In this document: positions 8,044 through 16,436 of the stretch, one piece after another
How the letters are laid out: each line of letters starts with the position of its first letter
Position numbering within the stretch: position 1 is the stretch's first letter
From: JALZKA01 sp963721645
GTDB lineage: Bacteria; Actinomycetota; Thermoleophilia; Solirubrobacterales; 70-9
Direction of reading: 5' to 3'
NCBI GenBank assembly: GCA_963721645.1
Contig: CAVRJK010000002.1
Coordinates: 2,046,001 to 2,110,000, forward strand
Length of the DNA: 64,000 nt
Notes under the pieces: generated by a model
What the model was told of the DNA's origin: nothing
Databases searched by the model: none
Seen by the model: the letters and a program-made list of their open reading frames with translations, nothing else
Made by a program: the position numbers and the translations under genes

Positions 8044-9045
8044 ATGGCGGAAGACCAACAACCTTCCCGGCGATCCTCATTTGCCGCGCGCATCCTTGGA
8101 GGAGGGGCGCGCAGTGCGCGCGTCGTGGCCGAGGCGACCGGCATCGACGACGCGGTCGATCTGGCGACCGAGGAGGCCATCGTGCGCGCGCTCGAGAGCC
8201 CGGCGGTCTCGCAAGCCCTGGTCCGTGTCCTCGAGGGACCGGCGGTCGAGGAAGCGGTCGAGAGGCTCCTGGCAAGCCCCGCCGTCGAGAAGGCCGCGAT
8301 CAACGCGCTGGACAGCCCTCTGGTCGACAAGGTGTGGGATCGCCTGCTTAAGTCCGACGAGGCCCAGAAGCTGGTTGAGAGGGTTGCCGAGGCCCCCGAA
8401 GTGAGAGCGGCCATCACGCAGCAGGGGTTTGGGCTCGTCGAGGACATCGGTCGCCAGATCAGGCGCATCGCCCACGGGCTCGACGGTGCAGCGGAAGCGT
8501 TCGCGCGACGAATCACGTTCCGAAGCGCGCGGATCGAGACGGTCAAGTCGGACAACGCGGGACTGGTTACCCGCGCCCTCGCGGTGGGGGTAGACGGTGC
8601 GATAGTCGCGGGCATCTTCTTCGCGGCCTCGGCGGTCTTCGACTTCGCGGTCTCGGCCTTTGCCGAGTTCGACCGCTCCTCCACGATCGCGATCATCCTC
8701 GGAATCGTCGCTCTGGTCGGACTGAGCGCGAGCTACCTCTTTTTCTTCTGGACGCTCACGGGCCAGACGCCTGGGATGCGATTCCTCGGGATTCGGCTCG
8801 ACGACTACGACGGAACCCCACACCTCAGCCCGAGTACCGCGGTGCGCCGAGAGGTCGGAATCATCCTGGCCGCGATTCCCTTCGGAGCCGGCTTTCTGAT
8901 GGTCCTCTTTTCAGACCGCAGACGAGGCCTGCACGACCGGATCGCGCGCACCGAGGTCATCCTGGTTGACCGCCGCGGCAATCCAGAATCGGCGGACCTC
9001 CGCGCCGAGGCCCATCGGGAGGAGAAGGCCCGCAGAAAGGGCTGA
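8044..9045 (+). CDS. RDD-family membrane protein with an N-terminal short-repeat region
   Basis: A 333-residue protein. Residues 1-155 are soluble and contain about five imperfect repeats built on A-L-x-S-P-A-V-x-x-A-L (E-S-P-A-V, E-G-P-A-V, A-S-P-A-V, D-S-P-L-V and similar). The C-terminal half is an RDD domain: A-V-G-V-D-G-A-I-V, two or three transmembrane helices, T-G-Q-T-P-G-M-R-F-L-G-I-R, and the closing S-D-R-R-R-G-L-H-D-R-I-A. RDD proteins are membrane proteins of mostly unknown role, some acting as ion or small-molecule transporters. The repeat region suggests packing against membranes or partners. It converges with the cupin gene 12 bases away. Confidence 0.82.
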   Translation: MAEDQQPSRRSSFAARILGGGARSARVVAEATGIDDAVDLATEEAIVRALESPAVSQALVRVLEGPAVEEAVERLLASPAVEKAAINALDSPLVDKVWDRLLKSDEAQKLVERVAEAPEVRAAITQQGFGLVEDIGRQIRRIAHGLDGAAEAFARRITFRSARIETVKSDNAGLVTRALAVGVDGAIVAGIFFAASAVFDFAVSAFAEFDRSSTIAIILGIVALVGLSASYLFFFWTLTGQTPGMRFLGIRLDDYDGTPHLSPSTAVRREVGIILAAIPFGAGFLMVLFSDRRRGLHDRIARTEVILVDRRGNPESADLRAEAHREEKARRKG

Positions 9046-9056
9046 GGGTCAGGCCG

Positions 9057-9485
9057 TCAGGAAGTGTCGAGCTCCGGCGGCAGCGCTTTCGGGCCGTCCG
9101 GATAAAGGAAAGCGAGCGTCTCGTCCGACATCTCGAGCGTGTTGGCGGCCTCGGTGGGCGCGCCCATAACGAGCCAGAGCTGATCGGCGTCGGTGTCGTT
9201 GAAGAGCTGGCGAACGGTGTCGGGGTCAACCACGAGCGACGCGCGCGGCTCGAGAGTGAGCACCTCGTCGCCGATCCTCATGCGGCCCGACCCCTCGAGA
9301 AGCACATAGAGCTCTTCCTGCGATTGGTGCCTGTGCTTGGTCGACGCTTGGCCGGGTTCTATGCGCCACAGGCGCGCGTTCAGCTGGGTCGCCTCGAGCT
9401 GCTTGGCGAGATCAGTGTTCAACACCCCCATCTGATTGGAGCGGCGCCAGAACTCGTCCTCCTCGTCCAGACGCCGGTACGCCAC
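9057..9485 (-). CDS. Cupin-domain protein at the end of the pyruvate dehydrogenase operon
   Basis: A 142-residue single-domain cupin. The metal-binding motif 1 is seen as H-R-H-Q-S-Q-E-E-L-Y-V-L-L-E-G-S-G, followed by motif 2 around P-D-T-V-R-Q-L. It probably binds a small ligand or metal; the reaction is unknown. The GTG start at 9485 is two bases after the lpdA stop codon, and the lpdA 3' end supplies a GAAGAAGGG ribosome site, so it is translated as the last gene of the PDH operon. It might sense or store a metabolite of that step, but this is inference from position only. Confidence 0.75.
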   Translation of the reverse strand: MAYRRLDEEDEFWRRSNQMGVLNTDLAKQLEATQLNARLWRIEPGQASTKHRHQSQEELYVLLEGSGRMRIGDEVLTLEPRASLVVDPDTVRQLFNDTDADQLWLVMGAPTEAANTLEMSDETLAFLYPDGPKALPPELDTS

Positions 9486-9487
9486 CC

Positions 9488-11287
9488 TCAGCCCTTCTTC
9501 TTGGGCGCGTAGAGGTCGGTGATGGTGCCCTCGGCCATCTCGGCGGCGAAAGCGACCGTCTCCGAGAGAGTCGGGTGCGGGTGGATCGTCAAACCGATGT
9601 CCTCGGCATCCGCACCCATCTCCATGGCAAGGCATACCTCAGCGATCAGGTCGCCTGCGTTCGGCCCGACGATGCCGGCGCCAAGGATGCGGTTGGTGTC
9701 CGGCTCGGTCAGGAGCTTCGTCATGCCCTCGGCCCGGCCGATCGAGAGAGCGCGACCCGAAGCCTGCCATGGGAAGGCGGCCTTCTCGAACTCGATGCCC
9801 TGCTCTTTGGCCTCTGCCTCGGTCAGGCCGCACCAGGCGACTTCGGGGTCCGTGTAGGCGACAGACGGGATCGCGCGAGGCTCGAAGACGACATCGTGGC
9901 CGGCGATCCGCTCGGCGGCGACCTTGCCTTCGTGGCTTGCCTTGTGGGCGAGCATGGGCGCACCGGTGATGTCACCGATCGCGTAGATGTGGGAAATACC
10001 TGTGCGCCGGTCGGGGCCGACGGCGATCTCGCCGCGATCGTCCACCTCCACGCCTGTCGCCTCGAGGTCCAGGATGTCGCCGTTGGCGCGGCGGCCGACC
10101 GCGACCAGCACGCGATCGAAAGTGGAGTCGCCCGGGGCGTCGTCGCCCTCGAAGGAGACCTTGATGCCATCCTTGGAGGCCTCGGCCTTCGTGACTTTCG
10201 TGTTGAGATGGATCGCCTCGTAGCGACCGCCCACCCGCTTGGCGAGGGGTTTCACCAGATCCGGATCGCAGCCGGGGATCAGCTGATCGGTCAGCTCCAC
10301 CACCGTTACCTTCGTTCCAAGCGCCTCGTAGACGGAAGCCATCTCCAGGCCGATAATCCCGCCGCCGATGACGAGCAGGCTCTCGGGGATGCCAGGGAGC
10401 TCGAGCGCGCCCGTCGAATCCACGATCCGATCGTCCTCGGGCAGATCCGAAAGCATCACCGCGCGCGAGCCGGCGGCGATGACCGCGTGGTCGAACTCGA
10501 TCTTCTCGCCGTCAACTTCAAGCTCGTTCGGCGAGGTGAACCTGGCCTCGCCGTGGACGACGGTTACCTTGCGCTTTTTGGCCAGCCCGTCCAGGCCGCC
10601 GGTCAACTTGCCGACCACCTCCTCCTTCCAGGTGCGCAGCTTGTCCACGTCGATCTCGGGATCCGTAAAGGAGACGCCGAACTCCGACGCCTCCTCGGCC
10701 TCGGCGATCACATTGGCCGCGTGGAGCAGTGCCTTCGACGGAATGCATCCGACGTTCAAACAGACGCCGCCGATGACCTCGTGGCGCTCAACCAGCGTGA
10801 CCTCGAGCCCCAGATCCGCGGCGCGGAACGCGGCCGTATATCCACCGGGCCCCGAGCCCACCACGACTACCCGCTTCCCCTCGGGCTCCTCCGCACGCTG
10901 CTCGGTGTCCGGCTCGTCGGAACCTCCAGGCTTGGGAGCTTCGTCATCTTCACCCTCGCCGGGAGCCTCGTCCTCTTCGCCCTCGCCGGGAGCTTCGTCT
11001 TCTTCCCCGTCGCCGGGAGTCTCGTCTTCTTCCCCGTCGCCAGGGCTCTCATCCGAGCCCCCCTCCAGGACCACGATCGGCGTGCCCTCGCTCACCTTGT
11101 CGTTGACCGCGACCAAGACCTCCTTGACGGTGCCTGCTTCGGGGGAGGGCACATCCATCGTCGCCTTGTCCGATTCGAGCGTGAGGAGTGGTTGCTCGAC
11201 CTCGACCTCATCGCCGGGCGAGACGTGAATCTCGATGACGGGAACCTCGTCGAAGTCACCGATGTCGGGAACCTTGACCTCGCCCAT
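9488..11287 (-). CDS. lpdA: Dihydrolipoyl dehydrogenase (E3) with N-terminal lipoyl domain
   Basis: A 599-residue E3 subunit that reoxidises dihydrolipoamide on the pyruvate dehydrogenase complex using FAD and NAD+. Residues 1-78 form a lipoyl domain with the lipoylated lysine in E-S-D-K-A (K41), nearly identical to that of the neighbouring E2. Residues 80-137 are an acidic repetitive linker. The E3 core follows: FAD motif G-S-G-P-G-G-Y (about 144-150), redox pair C176/C181 in G-G-V-C-L-N-V-G-C-I-P-S-K, an NAD Rossmann motif, and the C-terminal H-P-H-P-T-L-S-E that supplies the catalytic His-Glu. E3 proteins carrying a lipoyl domain are known from several bacterial PDH operons. It follows the E2 gene by 46 bases. 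Confidence 0.95.
   Translation of the reverse strand: MGEVKVPDIGDFDEVPVIEIHVSPGDEVEVEQPLLTLESDKATMDVPSPEAGTVKEVLVAVNDKVSEGTPIVVLEGGSDESPGDGEEDETPGDGEEDEAPGEGEEDEAPGEGEDDEAPKPGGSDEPDTEQRAEEPEGKRVVVVGSGPGGYTAAFRAADLGLEVTLVERHEVIGGVCLNVGCIPSKALLHAANVIAEAEEASEFGVSFTDPEIDVDKLRTWKEEVVGKLTGGLDGLAKKRKVTVVHGEARFTSPNELEVDGEKIEFDHAVIAAGSRAVMLSDLPEDDRIVDSTGALELPGIPESLLVIGGGIIGLEMASVYEALGTKVTVVELTDQLIPGCDPDLVKPLAKRVGGRYEAIHLNTKVTKAEASKDGIKVSFEGDDAPGDSTFDRVLVAVGRRANGDILDLEATGVEVDDRGEIAVGPDRRTGISHIYAIGDITGAPMLAHKASHEGKVAAERIAGHDVVFEPRAIPSVAYTDPEVAWCGLTEAEAKEQGIEFEKAAFPWQASGRALSIGRAEGMTKLLTEPDTNRILGAGIVGPNAGDLIAEVCLAMEMGADAEDIGLTIHPHPTLSETVAFAAEMAEGTITDLYAPKKKG
10930..11047 (-). repeat. In-frame 27-base tandem repeats encoding the acidic linker of LpdA
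   Basis: Roughly four to five near-identical 27-base units encode nine-residue blocks of the type G-D-G-E-E-D-E-x-P at LpdA residues 81-117. The copies differ by single substitutions (T/A and D/E). They link the swinging lipoyl domain to the FAD domain. The E2 linker is also acidic but less regular. Such repeats can change copy number by slippage. Confidence 0.8.
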
Positions 11288-11333
11288 CAGAGAACCCTCC
11301 GTTTCATGGTCGGCCGACGCCGTTCAACGCACA

Positions 11334-12713
11334 TCACAGCAGTGCCCTCCTGATGTCCTGGAGCTCCTTGGCCAGGTGCGCCGTGAACCGGGCAGCAGCT
11401 GCCCCGTCGATCACGCGATGGTCGTAGCTCAACGAGAGCGGAACCATCAGGCGGGGCTTGAACTCCTCGGCCTCCTTGTCCCAGACTGGCTGCATCTTCG
11501 ACCGGGTCACGCCCAGGATCGCGACCTCGGGGGCATTGATGATCGGCGTGAAGCCGGTCCCACCGATGCCGCCGAGCGACGAGATCGTAAATGTCGAACC
11601 TCGCATCTCCTCGGCCGAGATCTTGCCCTCGCGCGCCTTGACCGAGAGGTCTGAGAGCTCGCCTGCGATCTCCAGGAGGCCCTTGCGATCGGCCTCCTTG
11701 ATCACCGGCACCAACAGGCCCTGGGGAGTGTCCGCGGCAAAGCCGATGTTGTAGTAGCGCTTGATGACCAGGTCGTCGCCGTCGAGTGAAGAGTTGAACT
11801 CGGGGAACTGGCGGAGCGCCCCCACGCAGGCCTTCATCAGGAGCGCGACCATCGTCACCTTCACGTCTGAGTTCTCGGCGTTTACCTCCTTGCGAAACGC
11901 CTCAAGATCGGTGATGTCCGCCTCGTCTTCGTGCGTGACGTGCGGGATCATCACCCAGTTCCGCGACAGCGCCGGGCCCGAGATCTTCTTTACGCGCGAC
12001 AGAGCGACACGTTCCACCTCTCCGTACTTCTCGAAATCGACCTTGGGCCAGGGCGCGAGATTCAGGCCGGGAATTCCGGCGGGAGCATCGGGGGCGGCCT
12101 TGGCGGGCTTGTCCTTTGCTGCCTGCACATCTTCCTTGAGGATGCGCCCCTTGCGGCCCGAACCCTTGAGGCCGCCGAGGTCAACCCCGAGTTCCCTGGC
12201 CAACCGGCGCACCCCGGGCCCCGCATAGATGGCCCCGCCGGCTGACCCACTGCTCTCATCTCGCTGAGCCCCATCCGCGTCGCCCGCCTGGCGATCTGCA
12301 TCACTCTCGGCGCCGGCGGAGCCTGATTCAGACGCCTCGTCGCCCGGCTCCTCGTCGCCTGCGGACTCTTCGCCGGATGGGACGGCTTCCTCGCCCTCTT
12401 CATCGGGCGTCTCCTCCTCAATCTCTGCGCTCTCCTTGCCCGAGGCGCCCTCCTCCTTGTCCTCCTCTTCCGATGATCCGCCCGAGCCCTCCTCCAAGAC
12501 CAGAAGCGGTGATCCCTCGGAAACCTTGTCGTTCACCGAGACCAGGATCTCCTTCACGATCCCGGCCGCGGGCGAAGGCACGTCCATGGTCGCCTTGTCG
12601 GACTCGAGCGTGATCAGCGCCTGCTCTTCGGTGACCTCGTCGCCCTCCGAGACGAGGATCTCGATCACGGGGACCTCGTCGAAGTCGCCGATGTCGGGGA
12701 CCTTGACCTCCAC
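11334..12713 (-). CDS. Dihydrolipoamide acetyltransferase E2 of the pyruvate dehydrogenase complex
   Basis: A 459-residue E2 that transfers acetyl groups from E1 to CoA through its lipoyl arm. Residues 1-77 are a lipoyl domain (lipoyl lysine K40 in E-S-D-K-A), followed by a long E/S/G-rich linker. Next comes a peripheral subunit-binding domain at about 165-200 (V-R-R-L-A-R-E-L-G-V-D and G-R-K-G-R-I-L-K-E-D-V), and then the acyltransferase domain with the catalytic D-H-R-V-I-D-G near the C-terminus. One lipoyl domain is present, against three in E. coli E2; the lipoyl domain on E3 may compensate. The GTG start overlaps the aceE stop as TAGTG, indicating tight coupling. Confidence 0.93.
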   Translation of the reverse strand: MEVKVPDIGDFDEVPVIEILVSEGDEVTEEQALITLESDKATMDVPSPAAGIVKEILVSVNDKVSEGSPLLVLEEGSGGSSEEEDKEEGASGKESAEIEEETPDEEGEEAVPSGEESAGDEEPGDEASESGSAGAESDADRQAGDADGAQRDESSGSAGGAIYAGPGVRRLARELGVDLGGLKGSGRKGRILKEDVQAAKDKPAKAAPDAPAGIPGLNLAPWPKVDFEKYGEVERVALSRVKKISGPALSRNWVMIPHVTHEDEADITDLEAFRKEVNAENSDVKVTMVALLMKACVGALRQFPEFNSSLDGDDLVIKRYYNIGFAADTPQGLLVPVIKEADRKGLLEIAGELSDLSVKAREGKISAEEMRGSTFTISSLGGIGGTGFTPIINAPEVAILGVTRSKMQPVWDKEAEEFKPRLMVPLSLSYDHRVIDGAAAARFTAHLAKELQDIRRALL

Positions 12714-15397
12714 TAACTCACCGCCGGGTCCGGGCGATCGGCGTCGATCCCGTACTTCTCGATCGCATCGGCCACGACGGACGCCTCGACCTCCCCCTCG
12801 CGCTCGAGAGCCCGAAGCGCAGTCACGGCGACGTGATGGCGATCGACCTCGAAGAAGCTCCTCAGGGCCTTGCGAAAGTCAGAGCGGCCAAAGCCGTCCG
12901 TGCCGAGCACCTCGTAGCGCGCGTCGATCCACTGGCGAATGCCGTCCGGGAGCGCCTTCATGTAATCGGTGGCTGCGACCACGGGGGCGTCGCTCCCGCC
13001 GAGGCTCTCTTCGACCCACGTCTTCGCGACATCGCCGGAGCCGAGGCGCGCCTCGCGCTCGCGCGCCAGCCCGTCGCGCCTGAGCTCGGTGAAAGAAGTG
13101 ACGCTCCACACCTCTGCCGCGATCCCGAAGTCTTCCTGGAGAAGCTCTGCGGCCGCCTCCACCTCGCGCAGGATCGTTCCCGACCCGAGCAGGCGAACCT
13201 TGGCGCCGTCGGCCTCGACCACCCGGTGCATTCCACGCAGGATCCCCTCTTCCGAGCCCTCCGGAATCGATGGATGCGGGTAGTTCTCGTTCATGACTGT
13301 GAGGTAGTAGAAGACGTCCTCCTGCTCGCCGACCATCCGCCTCAGGCCGTCTTGGACGATGACGGCGAGCTCGTAGGCGTAGGCCGGGTCGTACGCGACG
13401 CAGTTGGGGATCGTCGACGCGAGGATGTGCGAGTGGCCGTCCTCGTGCTGGAGCCCCTCGCCGTTGAGCGTCGTGCGCCCGGCGGTACCGCCGATCAGAA
13501 AGCCGCGCGCACGCGAGTCGCCCGCCGCCCAGGCAAGGTCGCCGATCCGCTGGAAACCGAACATCGAGTAGTACGCGTAGAACGGAACCATCTGGACGCC
13601 GTGGTTGGAGTAAGAGGTGGCTGCGGCGATCCAGGACGAGAACGCCCCGGCCTCGTTGATGCCCTCCTGCAGAACCTGACCCTTCTTGTCCTCGCGGTAG
13701 AACATGAGCGACCCGGCGTCCTCGGGCTCATACAGCTGGCCGACGTGCGAGTAGATGCCGAGCTGGCGGAACATCCCCTCCATCCCGAACGTTCGCGACT
13801 CGTCGGGGACGATCGGGACCACCCTGGGCCCGAGCTCCTTGTCGCGGAGAAGGGCGGCCAGAATGCGGACGAAGGCCATCGTCGTCGAGATCTCCCGCTC
13901 GTCGGTGCCGTCGAGCTGCGACTGGAAGGTCTCGAGGGGGGGCACCCCTAGCGGTTCGTCCACCTTGCGCCTGCGTGCCGGCAGGTTTCCGCCCAGCTTT
14001 GCGCGGCGTTCCTTCAGATATCGGATCTCATCGGAGTCGTCGCCGGGGCGGTGATAGGCGATCTCCGTGATCTCCTCGGCAGAGATGTCCAGGTCGAAAC
14101 GATCGCGGAATGCCGCAAGGGCCTCCTCGTTCATCTTCTTTTGCTGGTGGGTGATGTTCTGGCCCTCACCTGCCTCGCCCATCCCGTAGCCCTTGATCGT
14201 CTTGGCCAGGATCACGGTCGGCCGGCGGCTCGCACCTTGCGCGGCGGCGTAGGCGGCGTGGACCTTGCGGGCGTCGTGCCCGCCACGGTTAAGCGCCCAG
14301 ATCTCCTCGTCCGACATGTCTTTGACCCGCTCTGCCAACTCGTCGTACGCGCCGAAAAACTTCTCGCGCACGTAAGCCCCGTCGCGCGCCTTGTAGGTCT
14401 GGTACTCGCCGTCCACCGCCTCCTCCATCCGCTTGACCAGGAGACCATCCTTGTCCTCGGCCAGAAGCGGGTCCCAGCGGTCACCCCAGATCACCTTGAT
14501 GACGTTCCACCCGGCGCCGCGAAAAATCGTCTCGAGCTCCTGGATGATCTTGCCGTTGCCGCGGACGGGGCCGTCGAGACGCTGCAGGTTGCAGTTGACC
14601 ACGAAGACCAGGTTCGAGAGCTTCTCTCTGCCTGCGAGCGCTATCGCGCCCAGCGACTCGGGCTCATCAGTCTCGCCGTCGCCCAAGAAGCACCAGACCT
14701 TGCGGTTCTTGGTTTCGGCGAGTCCGCGATCCTCGAGGTAGCGGGCAAAGCGGGCCTGGTAGATCGCCATGATCGGGCCGAGGCCCATCGAGACGGTCGG
14801 GAACTGCCAGAAGTCCGGCATGAGCCACGGGTGCGGGTAGGACGAGAGCCCACCCTCGCGCGAGACCTCCTGGCGAAAGCCGTCGAGCTCCTCCTCGGAG
14901 AGCCGGCCTTCCAGGAAGGCCCGCGCGTAGATGCCGGGTGAAGAGTGACCCTGGATGTAGACGAGGTCCCCGCCGTGATCCTTGGACGGGGCGCGCCAGA
15001 AGTGGTTGAAGCCGGTCTCGTAAAGGAGCGCCGCCGACTGGAAGGACGCGATGTGCCCGCCGAGCTCCGAGGACTCCTTGTTCGCGCGCAGGATCATCGC
15101 GATCGCGTTCCAGCGAATGAGGGAGCGGACGCGGCGCTCCATCGCCGGGTCTCCAGGCAGTGGCGGCTCGTCGTCTACATGGATCGTGTTGACGTACGGG
15201 GTCGGGCCCACGTACTCGATGGCCGCGCCCTTGTGACGCGCCCGTTCAACGACACGTTCGACCAGGTCGTGGGCGCGCCGCGGCCCGTCATTCTCAACGA
15301 CGGCATCGAGGGCTTGAAGCCACTCCTCCGTCTCGACTGCGTCGATATCGGCCACTCTCAGAGTCAGACTAACGACGACCAGCCGCGCGCACCTCAA
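12713..15397 (-). CDS. aceE: Pyruvate dehydrogenase E1 component, homodimeric type
   Basis: An 894-residue homodimeric E1 that decarboxylates pyruvate with thiamine diphosphate and reductively acetylates the E2 lipoyl group. It aligns by eye with E. coli AceE from its first residues (D-x-V-E-T-E-E-W-L-Q-A-L). The ThDP motif is visible as G-D-G-E-T-D-E-P followed about 25 residues later by N-C-N-L-Q-R-L-D-G-P-V. Other marks are G-H-S-S-P-G-I-Y-A-R and I-K-G-Y-G-M-G. The start is uncertain: TTG at 15397 with AAGGCG upstream, or GTG at 15355 just before the conserved block. It is the first gene of a PDH operon and follows the MaoC-like gene by about 60 bases. Confidence 0.95.
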   Translation of the reverse strand: MRCARLVVVSLTLRVADIDAVETEEWLQALDAVVENDGPRRAHDLVERVVERARHKGAAIEYVGPTPYVNTIHVDDEPPLPGDPAMERRVRSLIRWNAIAMILRANKESSELGGHIASFQSAALLYETGFNHFWRAPSKDHGGDLVYIQGHSSPGIYARAFLEGRLSEEELDGFRQEVSREGGLSSYPHPWLMPDFWQFPTVSMGLGPIMAIYQARFARYLEDRGLAETKNRKVWCFLGDGETDEPESLGAIALAGREKLSNLVFVVNCNLQRLDGPVRGNGKIIQELETIFRGAGWNVIKVIWGDRWDPLLAEDKDGLLVKRMEEAVDGEYQTYKARDGAYVREKFFGAYDELAERVKDMSDEEIWALNRGGHDARKVHAAYAAAQGASRRPTVILAKTIKGYGMGEAGEGQNITHQQKKMNEEALAAFRDRFDLDISAEEITEIAYHRPGDDSDEIRYLKERRAKLGGNLPARRRKVDEPLGVPPLETFQSQLDGTDEREISTTMAFVRILAALLRDKELGPRVVPIVPDESRTFGMEGMFRQLGIYSHVGQLYEPEDAGSLMFYREDKKGQVLQEGINEAGAFSSWIAAATSYSNHGVQMVPFYAYYSMFGFQRIGDLAWAAGDSRARGFLIGGTAGRTTLNGEGLQHEDGHSHILASTIPNCVAYDPAYAYELAVIVQDGLRRMVGEQEDVFYYLTVMNENYPHPSIPEGSEEGILRGMHRVVEADGAKVRLLGSGTILREVEAAAELLQEDFGIAAEVWSVTSFTELRRDGLAREREARLGSGDVAKTWVEESLGGSDAPVVAATDYMKALPDGIRQWIDARYEVLGTDGFGRSDFRKALRSFFEVDRHHVAVTALRALEREGEVEASVVADAIEKYGIDADRPDPAVS

Positions 15398-15458
15398 CGG
15401 CGCCTTAAACGCAGGTGGTCTGCGCCTCCCGACCAGGGACGTCTGGGCGCCGCTCGCG

Positions 15459-16238
15459 TTAAAGCGGCTTGGCGGAACCCGCGAGGTGCGGCTCGCCGTC
15501 GCGCGCGGAACGGACCGCGAATGAGATGCCGGAGCCGGCCGTGCCAGAAGTGAATTCGACCTTCGACGGCAGGAGGATCGGGCGCTTGAAGGCGACCTCG
15601 ACCTCGAACGCGCCGGGTAGACGCGGCTCGAGTGCGGCCACGCAGCGGGCCTTGGTCCACATGCCGTGGGCGATCTGGCGCGGGAAGCCGAACGCCTTGG
15701 CCGTCAGGCCGTACATGTGGATCGGGTTGCGATCGCCGGACACGCCGCCGTAGCTTCGACCCAGGTCGCCCGGGAGTGGCCACTCGGCCTCGGTTTCCAG
15801 GCTCGGGTCAAAGGAGGGGCCGGAATCGCTCGCGGATTCGGAGCCCTTGCCTCGGCGAAGGTTCGTGCTCTCCGAGACCCAGACCTCTTCCCCGCCGGAG
15901 CTGACCGAGGTGAGGAGAGCAAAGGTTTTGCCCTTCGGATGCGGCTCGAGCTCACCCGCGCTCACGCGGATCTCGAGCTTCTCGGTCGCCTCGATCGGGC
16001 GGCGCTGCGAGAAGCGGTTCTGCACGTGGACGAGACCGACGGCGGGGAACGGAAAGTCGCCCTGCGTCATCAGCGCCATGTGGAGAGGGAACGCAAGGAT
16101 GTGCGGGTAGGTGGCGGGCAGGACGTCGCGCATCGTGAAGCCGCAGACGCGGCAGTACTCGGCGAGCCTCTTGGTGTCGATGCCGACGTCTTCGAGCGCG
16201 AGCTCTGAGTCCGGCATCTCGCCACCGCCTCCGGCCAC
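15459..16238 (-). CDS. MaoC-like acyl dehydratase (HtdX/Rv0241c-like)
   Basis: A protein of about 259 residues with a double hot-dog fold, likely a (R)-3-hydroxyacyl-CoA/ACP dehydratase. The catalytic hydratase-2 motif is Y-G-G-V-S-G-D-R-N-P-I-H (Asp and His), followed by G-F-P-R-Q-I-A-H-G-M-W. The N-terminal half carries A-T-Y-P-H-I-L-A-F-P-L-H-M typical of the mycobacterial HtdX type. It lies directly downstream of FabG4, as in Mycobacterium (Rv0241c-Rv0242c). The GTG start at 16238 is uncertain. The upstream segment in another frame (about 16250-16341) reads like the missing N-terminus of this family, so a frameshift near 16240-16265 is possible. Confidence 0.82.
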   Translation of the reverse strand: MAGGGGEMPDSELALEDVGIDTKRLAEYCRVCGFTMRDVLPATYPHILAFPLHMALMTQGDFPFPAVGLVHVQNRFSQRRPIEATEKLEIRVSAGELEPHPKGKTFALLTSVSSGGEEVWVSESTNLRRGKGSESASDSGPSFDPSLETEAEWPLPGDLGRSYGGVSGDRNPIHMYGLTAKAFGFPRQIAHGMWTKARCVAALEPRLPGAFEVEVAFKRPILLPSKVEFTSGTAGSGISFAVRSARDGEPHLAGSAKPL

Positions 16239-16330
16239 GAACGGCAGACCTGCCCGCGAGCGGGAGCGAGCCGAGCGCCGCCCGGCCGTAAAGGCCGAGC
16301 GTCGAGGGGGGTCCGTCGAGCGTTCGGGAA

Positions 16331-16436
16331 GGGTCAGGCACCCGAGATCCTCTCGAAGGTTTTGGCGTTCGGAGAAGGGTCAGGCACCCGAGATCCTCTC
16401 GAAGGTTTTGGCGTTGGCGGTGATGGTGCCAGACCC
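16331..16436. repeat. Tandem 39-base direct repeat with a terminal inverted copy (GGGTCAGGCACC family)
   Basis: Two identical 39-base copies, 16331-16369 and 16377-16415, start with GGGTCAGGCACCC and are spaced 46 bases apart. An inverted, slightly altered core GGTGCCAGACCC follows at 16425-16436, touching the fabG4 stop codon. The element occupies most of the gap between fabG4 and the MaoC gene. It shares its core with the hairpin at 3755-3790 and the triplet at 19154-19196. Confidence 0.85.

Noticed and set aside
9575..11353. Plus-strand open frame of about 590 codons opposite lpdA
   Set aside because: Antisense shadow of a clear dihydrolipoyl dehydrogenase gene.
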